Shown piece by piece: positions 25,919 to 34,962 of a DNA stretch of 64,000 nucleotides (the stretch's first letter is position 1; each line of letters starts with the position of its first letter). The notes under the pieces were generated by a model that was given only the letters and a program-made list of their open reading frames with translations, was not told where the DNA came from and searched no databases. This DNA comes from Gemmatimonadota bacterium (lineage in GTDB: Bacteria; Gemmatimonadota; Gemmatimonadetes; Longimicrobiales; Gaopeijiaceae): assembly GCA_041390105.1 (NCBI GenBank), contig JAWKQO010000003.1:124001-188000 (forward strand), written 5' to 3'. The position numbers were made by a program, and so were the translations under genes.

Positions 25919-27427
25919 TTAGGGCTCCTCCCCGCCGTCCGGGGAGAGGACCTTCCGCACCCAGCGCTCCGCGTGGACCGGGACTCCGACCAGCTCCGTG
26001 ACCAGTCCGGCGTCGCGGGCATCGTCCAGGATGCGCCGCAGCGCGAGGGCTCCTGACAGGTCGATGCGGCCCAAGCCCTTGAGATCGACGCGCAGCACCT
26101 TGGCCCCTTCGTACTGGGAGAGGGCCCACAGGAGCTCCGGCTCCAGGAACGGTGCCGAGGCGAACCACAGCACGCCCTGCGGAGCCACTTCGATGACGTC
26201 TCCGTCGATTCGCAGGTTCGGCACCAGGCGCAGCTCACGATAGGCGTGCACGGCCAACGAGGTGGCGATGCCGAGCAGGACCGCCAGATCGATCCGCGGC
26301 GCGAACAGGAGCGTCGTCGCGAACGTGGTCAGGGCCACCACGCCTTGCGAGACGGACAACCGCGTCACCCGCGCGATGGCCTTCACATCGATGAGGCTCC
26401 AGGTGGCCGTGATCACGATCGCCGCCAAGGCCGCGCTGGGCATCGCCCGGAGCATGTCCGCGAAGGGCAGGAACGCCAGCACCGTCAGACCGGTGACGAA
26501 GCCGGCCCAACGGGAACGTGCTCCGGCCAGGCGTCCCAGGCTGGAACGGGCGAACGAACCGCCGACCGCGAAGCCGCCCACCAGTCCGGACGCGACGTTG
26601 GCGAAGCCCTGCCCGATGAATTCCCGGTCGGGATCCCAGGACTGCCGGTCCCGGGTCGCATAGGTCCGGGCGATGGCTGCCGCGTCGGCGAAGCCCACCA
26701 ATGCGATCACCAGGCCCGGGAGCAGCAGCGCCGGCACGGCCGACCACGGGAGCCGCAACGACAGGTGCGGGAGCCCGGCCGTGATGGATCCGGTCACCGG
26801 GCCCTGGAACTCCATCGTGCGCGAGTACACCAACGCCCCCGCCGCCACGACCAGCACGCCGGGGATGCGCGGCCACCAGCGGCGCAGGCCGACGATCACC
26901 GCGATGGAGGCGGCCCCCAGCACCAGTGCCTCCCGCGACCAGGTCGCGGGTGAGGACAGTGCGGTGACGGCATCCGCCAGAACGCCTGCTCCACCCTTGG
27001 GTACGCCCACCAGGCCGGGCACCTGCGACGCAGCAATCAATACGCTCGCCGCCGACATGAAGCCCAGGATCACCGGCTGCGACATCAGATAGCTGATCCA
27101 CCCCACCTGGAAGAGCCCGATCGTGAGGCGGACAACGCCAACCAGCAGCGCCAACAAGGCGGCCAGGGCTACGTAGCGGGGACTTCCAGCCGGCGCGAGC
27201 TGTACCAACGCACCGAGGGTCAGCAGCGACGTGACGGCGACAGGGCCCGTCTGCAGGAATGGAGACGAAGCGAACAACGCCGCAGCGATGGGCGCGGCGG
27301 CCGCAGCCCAGAGTCCGTGTTGCCCAGGCAACCCCGCCACGTCGGCGTACGCCAGCGCCTGCGGGATCAGAACCAGCGCCACCGAGACGCCGGCGATGAT
27401 GTCGTGCCACGAAAAGCGCGGTTTCAG
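25919..27427 (-). CDS. SulP-family anion permease with STAS domain
   Basis: About 502 residues if begun at CTG 27427, which overlaps the molybdoenzyme stop (CTGA) and restores the conserved family opening FSWHDIIAGVSVALVLIPQA. The only GTG start (27382) would cut into the first helix. Ten or more membrane helices carry the SulP signature LIPQALAYADVAGLPG and GFANVASGLVGGFAVGGSF; a STAS domain fills the last 100 residues (VLRVDLKGLGRIDLSGALAL). SulP proteins carry sulfate or bicarbonate. Directly behind sulfide/sulfite-oxidation genes, a role in sulfate movement is likely, but the direction is not shown. Confidence 0.87.
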   Translation of the reverse strand: MKPRFSWHDIIAGVSVALVLIPQALAYADVAGLPGQHGLWAAAAAPIAAALFASSPFLQTGPVAVTSLLTLGALVQLAPAGSPRYVALAALLALLVGVVRLTIGLFQVGWISYLMSQPVILGFMSAASVLIAASQVPGLVGVPKGGAGVLADAVTALSSPATWSREALVLGAASIAVIVGLRRWWPRIPGVLVVAAGALVYSRTMEFQGPVTGSITAGLPHLSLRLPWSAVPALLLPGLVIALVGFADAAAIARTYATRDRQSWDPDREFIGQGFANVASGLVGGFAVGGSFARSSLGRLAGARSRWAGFVTGLTVLAFLPFADMLRAMPSAALAAIVITATWSLIDVKAIARVTRLSVSQGVVALTTFATTLLFAPRIDLAVLLGIATSLAVHAYRELRLVPNLRIDGDVIEVAPQGVLWFASAPFLEPELLWALSQYEGAKVLRVDLKGLGRIDLSGALALRRILDDARDAGLVTELVGVPVHAERWVRKVLSPDGGEEP

Positions 27428-30240
27428 CGCTCCCTCTCCGGCAGGCGATAGGCGTCACGCTCCGGCCGCACCGGCCGCAGCAACCAATAGGGTCGCCGCG
27501 TGCCGTCCGGTGAGAACCGCGAGGCCGGACGGGCGCGCTGCAGCCATTCTTCGTATACCGCGCGCGACTTCTCCGTGTCCACGTGTACGTCTCCGTAGCG
27601 GTCGCCCGGCTCGGCCCGACGGACCCGCACCGCTTGATGCCAACAATGCGCGCCGGAAATGGGATCCGGCTGCACACCGAAGGTCAGATTCTGGTGCACG
27701 CCGGCGTCGGTCCACCAGATGCGTGCTGTGTCCGCGTCCGCGGACGCGAAAGGGCCGGGACCGCTGCTCTGCCGCAGCGACCAGCCACTTCCGGTGCGCT
27801 GCAACTGGACGGTTGCCATCCCGGCTCGCTGTCCCGGCCCCTCGACACGCCAGCGTCCCATGTGGTGGGAGCACGCGACCACGTCGGGGCGGATCCCCTC
27901 TGTGACCCAGGCTCGCAGCACGAAGTACCCGATCCGCGTCTCGACACGCACCAGATCCCCCGTCTTCACTCCCAGCGCGTTCGCGCGCTGCGGGTGGATC
28001 CAGAGGGGATTCGAGTGCGCGATCTCATCCAACCACTTGGCGTTGGCGCTCCGCGTATGGATGTGTACCGGCAGTCGGAACGTCGCGATCAGGGGCACTT
28101 GCCCTTCCTCGAGATGATCCGGATGGATCTGACTCTTCACGTACGTGGGAATGGCCAACTCGGGCCAGCCCCATTCCGCCACAGTCCGCGACCAGAACTC
28201 GAGGCGGCCACTCGGGGTCGGGAACCCCCGCTTGATCTCGCCATCCACATCGACACCCACCCGGCGGCGCCCCTCCGCGTCCGGGTCCAGCACGGGCAGG
28301 GGAACGACGTTGTGGGTCGCCGGCTTGGGTGCACGCGTGAACACACGGCCCTGCTCGTCCGTGCGTGCGTCCTGCAGCTCGTCGGCGGCGACCGATTCCT
28401 GGTAGACCGCACCCACGCCACGACTCACCTCGAACGCACCAAAGCGCCGCATGTACTGCAGCGGCGTCAGGCCCTTCGCCGCCGCGGCCTCCGGCAGGCC
28501 GGGTACGGAGTGCTCGAACAGCCATCCGTAGTACTCGTCCACGGTGAGTTTCTCACCGGGACGGGCCCTGGATTCGAAGAACGACCGGATGCCCAGGCTG
28601 CCGTCCGGATCGATCCTCCAGGTGAGGTCGATCCAGAACTCGTTCTCCTCCCAGACCTGACCCGGGTTGACGTCGCGTGTGTCGGAGACCGATTCCCCAC
28701 CCCGGGTCCGGGCCTCTCGCAGCACCGGCTGTCGGAAGGCGATCCACTGCCCGTCGTACTGCTCGTACGACGTGAGGTCGTGCCGCTCAGAGGATAGGCC
28801 CATGGGGAGCACATAGTCCGCGAAGTACGCGGTTTCGTTCCACGTGGGTGTCAGCGCCACATGGAGTCCGATGCGGGCGGGATCCGTCAGCATCTCGATC
28901 CAGCTGAATCCGTCGGGGTTGGTCCAGACGGGATTGTAGACACGGCTGAAGTAGACCTCGAGCGGCCGCTCCCGTCGGCGCAGCAAATGCGGCAACAAGA
29001 ATGACATTTCCATGTGCGCCAGCGGATACTCGTCCGGCCAGGTCATGTCGTTCCAGGTGGCGGGGTGCCGCGGCAATTGGATCGGGCGCGGCACGTACTT
29101 GTTCCACGCGTTCGGGTAGGTCCCCCCCGGCACCGCGATCGCCCCCAGCAGGGCATTCAGCATGAACAGGGTGCGTGAGGTCTGCCAACCGCCCAGGTTG
29201 CCCGCGGAGGCGGAGCGCCAGGTGTGGCTTGCCAACTGGGGTCCTGCCTCCGCGACCACCTCCGCGACTTCCTCGAGCACGTCGGCGGCGACACCGGACT
29301 CCGCAGCGGCGTACTCGAACGTGTAGTCGGCGTAGATCGTCAGCAGCGACTCGTGGAAACGCTCGAAGGTGGGCTCGGCGTCCGGGGCCATCTGCTCGAG
29401 GTACTCCTCCCAATTCCACCAGCGACGCACGAACTCCGCGTCGTAGCGGCGCGTGCGGATGAGATGCGCGGCCATGGCGAGGAAAATGGCAGCTTCTGAG
29501 CCCGGATAGGGCGAGAGCCAGTAGTCGGCGTGTGTCGCCGTATTGGAGAGGCGCGTATCGAGCACGATGACCTTGGCGCCTCGCTTCTTGCCCTCCATGA
29601 TGCGTTGCGCGTGGGGATTGAAGTAGTGACCCGCCTCCAGGTGGCTGGACATCAACAGGATCACCTTGGCGTTCTGGTGATCAGGGCTGGGCCGGTCGAT
29701 CCCCATCCAGAACGCGTACCCCGTGCGCGCACCAGCCGAACAGATGTTGGTGTGGGAGTTGTGTCCGTCGATGCCCCACTGGGCGATCATGCGCTCGGTG
29801 AAACCGTCTTCGCCGGGGCGGCCGACGTGGTACATCACGTCTTCGCCCCGCTGCTCCGTGAGGGCGGCTCGGACGCGACGGGCGATGTCGTCGAGCGCCT
29901 CGTCCCAGCTCACCTGCTCCCAGTGGCCTTGTCCCCGCTCACCCACCCGACGCAGCGGGTGCAGGATCCGGTCAGGATCCTGGATCTGGTTGAGCGTCGC
30001 AGGCCCCTTCGCGCAGTTGCGACCCCGGGAACCCGGATGCTCGGGGTTCCCCTCGAGCTTGCGCACCTGTCCGGTGGCGTGATCCACATAGGCGAGCAAC
30101 CCGCAGGCCGACTCGCAGTTGAAGCAGGTCGTCGGAATCAGCGCATACCGGCACTCCTTGCGACGCGGCCAGGCCTGGGTGTCCAGCTCGGTCCAGTCGT
30201 CCCAGCGTTCCTTTGGAGGAAAGGGGGAGAGTGGGGTCAT
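27424..30240 (-). CDS. Molybdopterin oxidoreductase, SoeA/PsrA-like catalytic subunit
   Basis: 938 residues from ATG 30240, which overlaps the dioxygenase stop (ATGA). A [4Fe-4S] site is formed by C39, C42, C46 and C76. The DMSO-reductase-family molybdopterin core follows, with C167 in HTNICSAG as the likely molybdenum ligand. There is no twin-arginine signal, so it should face the cytoplasm, as the sulfite-oxidising SoeABC complex does and unlike polysulfide or thiosulfate reductases. The gene for the matching iron-sulfur/membrane subunit is divergent about 1.5 kb away. Sulfite to sulfate is the best guess from the setting; another sulfur substrate is possible. Confidence 0.78.
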   Translation of the reverse strand: MTPLSPFPPKERWDDWTELDTQAWPRRKECRYALIPTTCFNCESACGLLAYVDHATGQVRKLEGNPEHPGSRGRNCAKGPATLNQIQDPDRILHPLRRVGERGQGHWEQVSWDEALDDIARRVRAALTEQRGEDVMYHVGRPGEDGFTERMIAQWGIDGHNSHTNICSAGARTGYAFWMGIDRPSPDHQNAKVILLMSSHLEAGHYFNPHAQRIMEGKKRGAKVIVLDTRLSNTATHADYWLSPYPGSEAAIFLAMAAHLIRTRRYDAEFVRRWWNWEEYLEQMAPDAEPTFERFHESLLTIYADYTFEYAAAESGVAADVLEEVAEVVAEAGPQLASHTWRSASAGNLGGWQTSRTLFMLNALLGAIAVPGGTYPNAWNKYVPRPIQLPRHPATWNDMTWPDEYPLAHMEMSFLLPHLLRRRERPLEVYFSRVYNPVWTNPDGFSWIEMLTDPARIGLHVALTPTWNETAYFADYVLPMGLSSERHDLTSYEQYDGQWIAFRQPVLREARTRGGESVSDTRDVNPGQVWEENEFWIDLTWRIDPDGSLGIRSFFESRARPGEKLTVDEYYGWLFEHSVPGLPEAAAAKGLTPLQYMRRFGAFEVSRGVGAVYQESVAADELQDARTDEQGRVFTRAPKPATHNVVPLPVLDPDAEGRRRVGVDVDGEIKRGFPTPSGRLEFWSRTVAEWGWPELAIPTYVKSQIHPDHLEEGQVPLIATFRLPVHIHTRSANAKWLDEIAHSNPLWIHPQRANALGVKTGDLVRVETRIGYFVLRAWVTEGIRPDVVACSHHMGRWRVEGPGQRAGMATVQLQRTGSGWSLRQSSGPGPFASADADTARIWWTDAGVHQNLTFGVQPDPISGAHCWHQAVRVRRAEPGDRYGDVHVDTEKSRAVYEEWLQRARPASRFSPDGTRRPYWLLRPVRPERDAYRLPERER

Positions 30241-31655
30241 GCCTTGGCCGCCACGGTCGGGCGCCACGACCCGAATTCCCCATCGACGTAGACCACGTCG
30301 TATCCGTCCCTCTGGAGCAAGGCAACCGCCGGAGCCGCCCGCGCCCCGGTCCGGCAGTGGACCAGGATCTCGCGGTCCTTGGGAAGCTCCGCCTCCCGAA
30401 CCCGCAAACGGGTGTGGGCGATGTTCAGGGCGCCCGGTACGTGGCTGGCCTCGAACTCGTCCAGGCGCCGGACATCCAACACCAATCCGCCCTCGGCCTT
30501 CTGCCGACGATCCATCTCCGTGATATCGATCACATCGATCGCCTTCAGGCCACTCGACGACTCCACCACGTCGGGTGTGACATAGGCACCTACATGATCG
30601 TAGCCGATGCGGATCAGGTCGAGGATCGCCTCCTCGATGAACGCCTCTTCGATGATGAGCACCACTTCGGACTCGGGAAGCACGTACGACCCCACGATGG
30701 TGGGGAAGCTCTTGTCGAAGGGTGCGTAGAGCGTGCCCGGCAAGTGCCCTTCCATGAAGTCGCGACGATTGACGCGCGCGTCGACCACCGTCCTGGTGGT
30801 ATCCGCAAGCGCCGCCGTGAGGGCCGCCTGGTCCAGCCGCCGAGCGCGGGGGATCTGCCCCAGCACCGGGGCCCCATCGCGGTTGAGGCGCTTCATCTCG
30901 GCGAAGTACACCGGCGGCTCGGGCTGACCGGTGAGGATGAAATCGACGAAGTCGTTCTGGCTGCGTTGCACCATGTCCAGGGCGGGGCTGAAGCGCCGTT
31001 CATAGCCGACCGTGGTTTCCGGAACGGCGCCCAGCGCCTTGCCGCAGGCGCTCCCGGCGCCGTGTCCAGGCCAGACCTGTAGATAGTCGGGCAGTTCGAG
31101 GAACCGGGTCGCGGACTCCCAGAGCCGGCGGGCCGAAGGCTCCATGGCGCCCTCCACGCCCGCGGCCGTCTCGAGCAGGTCGGGGCGGCCCAGATCACCC
31201 ACGAACACGAAGTCCCCGGAGGCGATGCCCATGGGCTCGTTGGCCCCGCCGCCCTCGTCCGTGATCAGGAAGCTGAGGTGCTCGGGAGTGTGCCCAGGCG
31301 TGTGCACCGCCTCGATGCGGATGTTTCCCACGCGAAAGTGGTCGCCGTGCTTCAAGAAGTGGACGTCGTGCCGTCCCCTCTCCGGCCAGGTGTACTCCCA
31401 ACCGGCGCCGCCCTCCGCGGACAGATACGCTTTGACGCCGTGCAGCTCGGCAAGCTCGCGGATCCCGGAGAGGAAGTCCGCGTGGATGTGTGTTTCCGTT
31501 GCGGCCACCAGACGCAGCCCCTCTTCTTCCGCGATCTTCCGGTAGCGCGCCACGTCACGCATCGGATCGATCACCAGCGCCTCACCAGTGCGCTGACACC
31601 CGACGAGGTAGGCGTACTGGGCGAGCTTCTCTTCGAAGATCTGACGAAAGAACAT
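30237..31655 (-). CDS. Persulfide dioxygenase-rhodanese fusion (MBL fold plus two rhodanese domains)
   Basis: 472 residues from ATG 31655 (GGGGGA upstream). The metallo-beta-lactamase part has the ETHE1-type mononuclear iron site: THIHAD (H56, H58, D60), H122 in HTPGH and D154 in GDLGRPD. It should oxidise glutathione- or other persulfide to sulfite. Two rhodanese domains follow: the first (about 265-350) lacks a catalytic cysteine (VVLIIEEAF in its place); the second has C434 in HCRTGARA. The layout resembles CstB-like and Blh-like sulfur-detoxification enzymes. Its stop overlaps the start of the molybdoenzyme, which would take the sulfite further. Confidence 0.88.
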   Translation of the reverse strand: MFFRQIFEEKLAQYAYLVGCQRTGEALVIDPMRDVARYRKIAEEEGLRLVAATETHIHADFLSGIRELAELHGVKAYLSAEGGAGWEYTWPERGRHDVHFLKHGDHFRVGNIRIEAVHTPGHTPEHLSFLITDEGGGANEPMGIASGDFVFVGDLGRPDLLETAAGVEGAMEPSARRLWESATRFLELPDYLQVWPGHGAGSACGKALGAVPETTVGYERRFSPALDMVQRSQNDFVDFILTGQPEPPVYFAEMKRLNRDGAPVLGQIPRARRLDQAALTAALADTTRTVVDARVNRRDFMEGHLPGTLYAPFDKSFPTIVGSYVLPESEVVLIIEEAFIEEAILDLIRIGYDHVGAYVTPDVVESSSGLKAIDVIDITEMDRRQKAEGGLVLDVRRLDEFEASHVPGALNIAHTRLRVREAELPKDREILVHCRTGARAAPAVALLQRDGYDVVYVDGEFGSWRPTVAAKA

Positions 31656-31728
31656 GATCCCCCCAACGGCCAACGGAAATCGGCGAGGCCCGCCGGACGA
31701 TCAGGCCTCTGCTGCCCTGCTTGCCGAG

Positions 31729-31750
31729 TATATGCCTCCATGGTTATATG
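31729..31750. promoter_or_regulatory. Candidate operator of the sulfide-responsive ArsR-family regulator
   Basis: The 134-base gap between the divergent dioxygenase and iron-sulfur/NrfD genes contains an AT-rich island with TATATG at 31729-31734 and again at 31745-31750, flanking CCATGG. ATAT pairs at this spacing recall sites bound by BigR/SqrR-type repressors, and the matching regulator is encoded in the same island. The match is by eye only. Confidence 0.4.
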
Positions 31751-31789
31751 TGTCAACATCGACTCGCCCCCCGCCTGGGAGCCGCCGGA

Positions 31790-33334
31790 GTGAACCCCAC
31801 AGCCGCCTCTGCTGCCCCGACGCAAGCCCCCGTCCAGCGCTGGGCCAAGGTCATCGACCACACGCGGTGCATCGGCTGCCACGCCTGCTCCACCGCGTGC
31901 AAGTCCGAGAACCTGGTTCCGCTCTCGGTCAACCGCACCTACGTCAAGTACGTGGAGGTCGGGGAGTTCCCGCAGGTCCGGCGCTCCTTCCAGGTGACGC
32001 GCTGCAACCAGTGTGACGATCCCCCCTGCGTCCACGCCTGCCCGACCGCGGCCATGTTCCGTCGAACCGACGGGATCGTGGACTTCGACAAGGCCGCTTG
32101 TATCGGCTGCAAGGCGTGCATCGCAGCCTGCCCCTACGACGCGATCTTCATCAATCCCGACGATCACTCGGCCGAGAAGTGCAACTTCTGCGCGCATCGC
32201 CTGGACGTCGGACTCGAACCGGCGTGCGTCGTGGTGTGTCCGACGCAGGCGATCCTGGTGGGCGACCTGGAGGATGCCCAGTCGGCGGTCTCCCAGATCG
32301 TGCACCGGGAGCCGGTCTCGGTGCGGCGACCGGAGAAGGAGACACGCCCCAAGCTCTTCTACCGGGGTGCCACCCAGTTCACGTTGGACCCCCTGGCCGC
32401 GCAGCGCCCGGATGGTGGACTCTTCATGTGGAGCCAACAGCCGAGCGGCCCGCATGCGGTGACGTCCGGACATCCCGGCCGGCACAACTCGTCCGCGGCC
32501 GCACTCCTGGCCTATGACGTCGCCCACAGCGCTCCCTGGGACTGGCGGGTCTCCCTGTACACCTGGACCAAGTCCATCGCCGCCGGTGCGTACCTGGCCC
32601 CTCTGCTTCTGGCCGTGTCGGGTCTGCTGGGGTGGACGGGGAGTCTGTGGAGCTGGGCGGCACCGCTCGTGGGACTCGTGTTCCTGGGCCTGACGGGCGT
32701 GCTCCTGATCTGGGACCTCGAGCATCCGGAGCGTTTCTACCTCCTCTTCCTCCGCCCCCAGTGGAAGAGCTGGCTGGTGCGCGGCGGCTTCATCATCACC
32801 GGCTACGCACTGGTCCTGGTGGCGCACATGGCCTTCGGCCTGACGGGGCGCGCGCCCCTGATCCGGATGGTGGCGCCGCTGGGAGGCGTGCTGGCCGTGC
32901 TCACGGCCATCTACACCGCGTTCCTCTTCGGCCAGTCGCGTGGTCGCGACCTGTGGCAGAACCCCATGCTGCCGGTGCACCTGCTCGCTCAGGCCGTGAT
33001 GGCCGGAGCGGGCGTCCTGGGCCTGCTGGCCCCGGCCTTCGGCGTGTGGCCGCTGCCGGCACTCCGTTGGGTGTTCGCCATCGCTGCGGCCGGACACCTG
33101 TTCCTGATGGTGAGCGATATCTGGGTGGGAGGAGCAACGGCGCACGCGCGCTTGGCTCACCATGAATTGATCCGTGGTCACTTCGCGGGCTTCTACTGGG
33201 GTGGCCTCCTGCTGTCGCTGGTCGCGCTGGCCGCACCGTGGCTGGGAATGCCCTCCTTCATCGCCGGGCTGGTGGGCCTCTTCCTCTTCGAGCACGGCTT
33301 CGTGCAGGCGGGCCAAAGGGTGCCCCTGGCATGA
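31790..33334 (+). CDS. Fused iron-sulfur and NrfD-type membrane subunit (SoeB-SoeC/PsrB-PsrC-like)
   Basis: 514 residues from GTG 31790, chosen for the GGGAG at 31777-31781. The first 200 residues are a four-cluster ferredoxin: cysteines 27/30/33/37, 72/75/80/84, 104/107/110/114 and 131/134/146/150. After a linker, residues 235-510 form eight membrane helices of the NrfD/PsrC type, which exchange electrons with quinone. In known Soe, Psr and Phs complexes these are two proteins. It should pair with the molybdoenzyme encoded on the other strand. Its stop overlaps the ArsR-family start. Confidence 0.87.
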   Translation: MNPTAASAAPTQAPVQRWAKVIDHTRCIGCHACSTACKSENLVPLSVNRTYVKYVEVGEFPQVRRSFQVTRCNQCDDPPCVHACPTAAMFRRTDGIVDFDKAACIGCKACIAACPYDAIFINPDDHSAEKCNFCAHRLDVGLEPACVVVCPTQAILVGDLEDAQSAVSQIVHREPVSVRRPEKETRPKLFYRGATQFTLDPLAAQRPDGGLFMWSQQPSGPHAVTSGHPGRHNSSAAALLAYDVAHSAPWDWRVSLYTWTKSIAAGAYLAPLLLAVSGLLGWTGSLWSWAAPLVGLVFLGLTGVLLIWDLEHPERFYLLFLRPQWKSWLVRGGFIITGYALVLVAHMAFGLTGRAPLIRMVAPLGGVLAVLTAIYTAFLFGQSRGRDLWQNPMLPVHLLAQAVMAGAGVLGLLAPAFGVWPLPALRWVFAIAAAGHLFLMVSDIWVGGATAHARLAHHELIRGHFAGFYWGGLLLSLVALAAPWLGMPSFIAGLVGLFLFEHGFVQAGQRVPLA

Positions 33335-33666
33335 GCACCACGCCGTTGACACCGGAACAGCTGGAGCAGGTGGCCGGCCGTTTCCGCGTCCTGGCGGACC
33401 CGTCGCGGCTCTCCGTGCTCAATTGTCTGCTGTCGGGAGAGCGTTCGGTCTCCGAGTTGGTCGAGCTGACGGGGCTCAGGCAGGCCAACGTGTCCAAGCA
33501 CCTGCAAATCCTGCACAAAGCAGGGTTCGTCCGCAGGCGCAAGGAAGGGCTCTGGGTGCGCTACCGGGTGGCGGACGCCGGTGTGGAAACGCTTTGCATG
33601 GTCATGTGCGCACGACTCCCAGAGGGAGCCACGGGGACGCGCGGGCGGGCGCGGTCCGCGCCCTAG
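33331..33666 (+). CDS. ArsR-family regulator, probable SqrR/BigR-like persulfide sensor
   Basis: 111 residues from ATG 33331 (ATGA overlap with the previous gene). A winged helix: LADPSRLSVLNCLLSGERSV and LRQANVSKHLQILHKAGFV. The metal-binding ELCVCDL motif of arsenic sensors is absent. Instead C32 sits in the second helix and C89/C93 in the last helix, the same places as the two cysteines that SqrR and BigR use to form a polysulfide bridge and release DNA. With the sulfur genes around it, control of the island by sulfide or persulfide is likely. Confidence 0.82.
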   Translation: MSTTPLTPEQLEQVAGRFRVLADPSRLSVLNCLLSGERSVSELVELTGLRQANVSKHLQILHKAGFVRRRKEGLWVRYRVADAGVETLCMVMCARLPEGATGTRGRARSAP

Positions 33667-33667
33667 C

Positions 33668-33687
33668 CGCCTCTTCGTCGAGAGGCG
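33668..33687. terminator. Hairpin between convergent ArsR and SQR genes
   Basis: CGCCTCT (33668-33674) and AGAGGCG (33681-33687) pair around a TCGTCG loop, starting two bases after the ArsR-family stop. There is no T tract. It may end transcription from one or both sides. Confidence 0.4.
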
Positions 33688-33729
33688 CCCAACCTGGCAG
33701 TGGGGCGCCGCCGCTGGCGCCCGCCCCCG

Positions 33730-34923
33730 TCACGCGCGGCCGCGCAGCATCCCGTGCCAGTACATCCGGGGCAGTGCGTAGGCCTTCAGCGCGTACATGC
33801 TGTAGCGCTCCTGGGACTGGTCGAAGGGGAACGACTCCTTCGGGACCTTGTCGTAGTCGAACTCCGCCAGGATCAGGCTTCCGTAACCAGTCACCAGTGG
33901 GCAGGACGTGTAGCCATCGTAGCGTGCGGGCAGATCATGACCGCGCAGGGCCGCCAGCAGGTTCTCGGCCAGCGTTGGCGCTTGCTTGCGAATGGCCGCG
34001 CCGGTCTTGGAGGTCGGCAGGCTGCTGCAGTCGCCGCAGGAGAACACGTTGGCAAAACGGACATGGCGCAGGGTGGCTTGATCCACATCGACCCACCCGG
34101 TGGAAGCGGCCAACGGGCTCTTCTTGATGAAATCCGGCGCGCTCTGCCGCGGCGTGACATGGATCATGTCGTAGCGAATGACGGTCTGCTCCCCACCGCC
34201 GACCGGCTCGAAGATCGCCTCTTTGGCGTCGGGACGCAGGGCCACCAACTCCTGGTTGAAGTGCGTCTCGATTCCCTTGCGTTCGATGACGCGATAGAGC
34301 GAGTCCGCATACTTCTTGACGGCGAAGATCCCGCCCGTTCCCGAGACGAACACCACCTTGATGTTCGATCGCACGCCGGCGCGACGAAAGTAGTCGTCGG
34401 CCAGGTAGCAGATCTTCTGCGGAGCGCCCGCACACTTGATACCGGTGCTCGGCTGTGTGAACAGGGCCGTTCCGCTCTTGAGCGCCTGCAGGTTCGCCCA
34501 GGTAGACGGGACGGTCTCGTATGAGTAGTTGGAGCACACCCCGGTACCGGGCTTGCCGACGCTTTCAGCAAGCCCGGGGATGGCGCCCCAGTCCAGCTGG
34601 ATGCCTGCGGTCACCACCAGGAAGTCGTATCCGATGGTCCGCCCCGATGCGGTCGTGACCGTGTTGTTGGCGGGATCGAACGTCTCCACGCGATCGTGGA
34701 TCCAATCCGCGCCGGCTGGGATGTAGTCCCTTTCGGAGCGCTCGGTTTCCTCGCGCGGGAACACTCCCGCACCCACCAAGGTCCACAGCGGCTGATAGTA
34801 GTGTTTCTCGGACGGCTCGATGATGCCGAGATCCGGAGCATCCGGTTGTGCGGCCAGCCGGGACGCGACGCTGAGGCCTGCGCTGCCTCCACCCACGATC
34901 AGCACCCGATAGTGGTCCTTCAT
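33730..34923 (-). CDS. sqr: Sulfide:quinone oxidoreductase, type II (mitochondrial SQRDL-like)
   Basis: 397 residues from ATG 34923 (GGAGGGAG upstream). It is a flavoprotein with the FAD motif VGGGSAGL (10-17) and the two redox cysteines of the type II class: C164 in KCAGAPQK and C341 in [10 protein letters not shown]. The surrounding text, such as [29 protein letters not shown] and the MLRG end, closely follows the human mitochondrial enzyme as I recall it. It oxidises sulfide at the membrane, makes a persulfide on a low-molecular thiol or sulfite, and feeds quinone. The persulfide would be substrate for the dioxygenase-rhodanese encoded nearby. Confidence 0.93.
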   Translation of the reverse strand: MKDHYRVLIVGGGSAGLSVASRLAAQPDAPDLGIIEPSEKHYYQPLWTLVGAGVFPREETERSERDYIPAGADWIHDRVETFDPANNTVTTASGRTIGYDFLVVTAGIQLDWGAIPGLAESVGKPGTGVCSNYSYETVPSTWANLQALKSGTALFTQPSTGIKCAGAPQKICYLADDYFRRAGVRSNIKVVFVSGTGGIFAVKKYADSLYRVIERKGIETHFNQELVALRPDAKEAIFEPVGGGEQTVIRYDMIHVTPRQSAPDFIKKSPLAASTGWVDVDQATLRHVRFANVFSCGDCSSLPTSKTGAAIRKQAPTLAENLLAALRGHDLPARYDGYTSCPLVTGYGSLILAEFDYDKVPKESFPFDQSQERYSMYALKAYALPRMYWHGMLRGRA

Positions 34924-34962
34924 GCTCCCTCCAGAAACGTCGGGCTGCTGCCCGACCACAGG

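Noticed and set aside
26235..27677. 480-residue frame overlapping the SulP gene
   Set aside because: Low-complexity Arg/Gly composition and no membrane helices; a codon-bias shadow of SulP.
31571..33352. 593-residue minus-strand frame opposite the iron-sulfur/NrfD gene
   Set aside because: Rich in His/Gln/Arg/Asp from antisense codons; no family pattern, and the plus strand has 16 ordered cysteines and eight helices.
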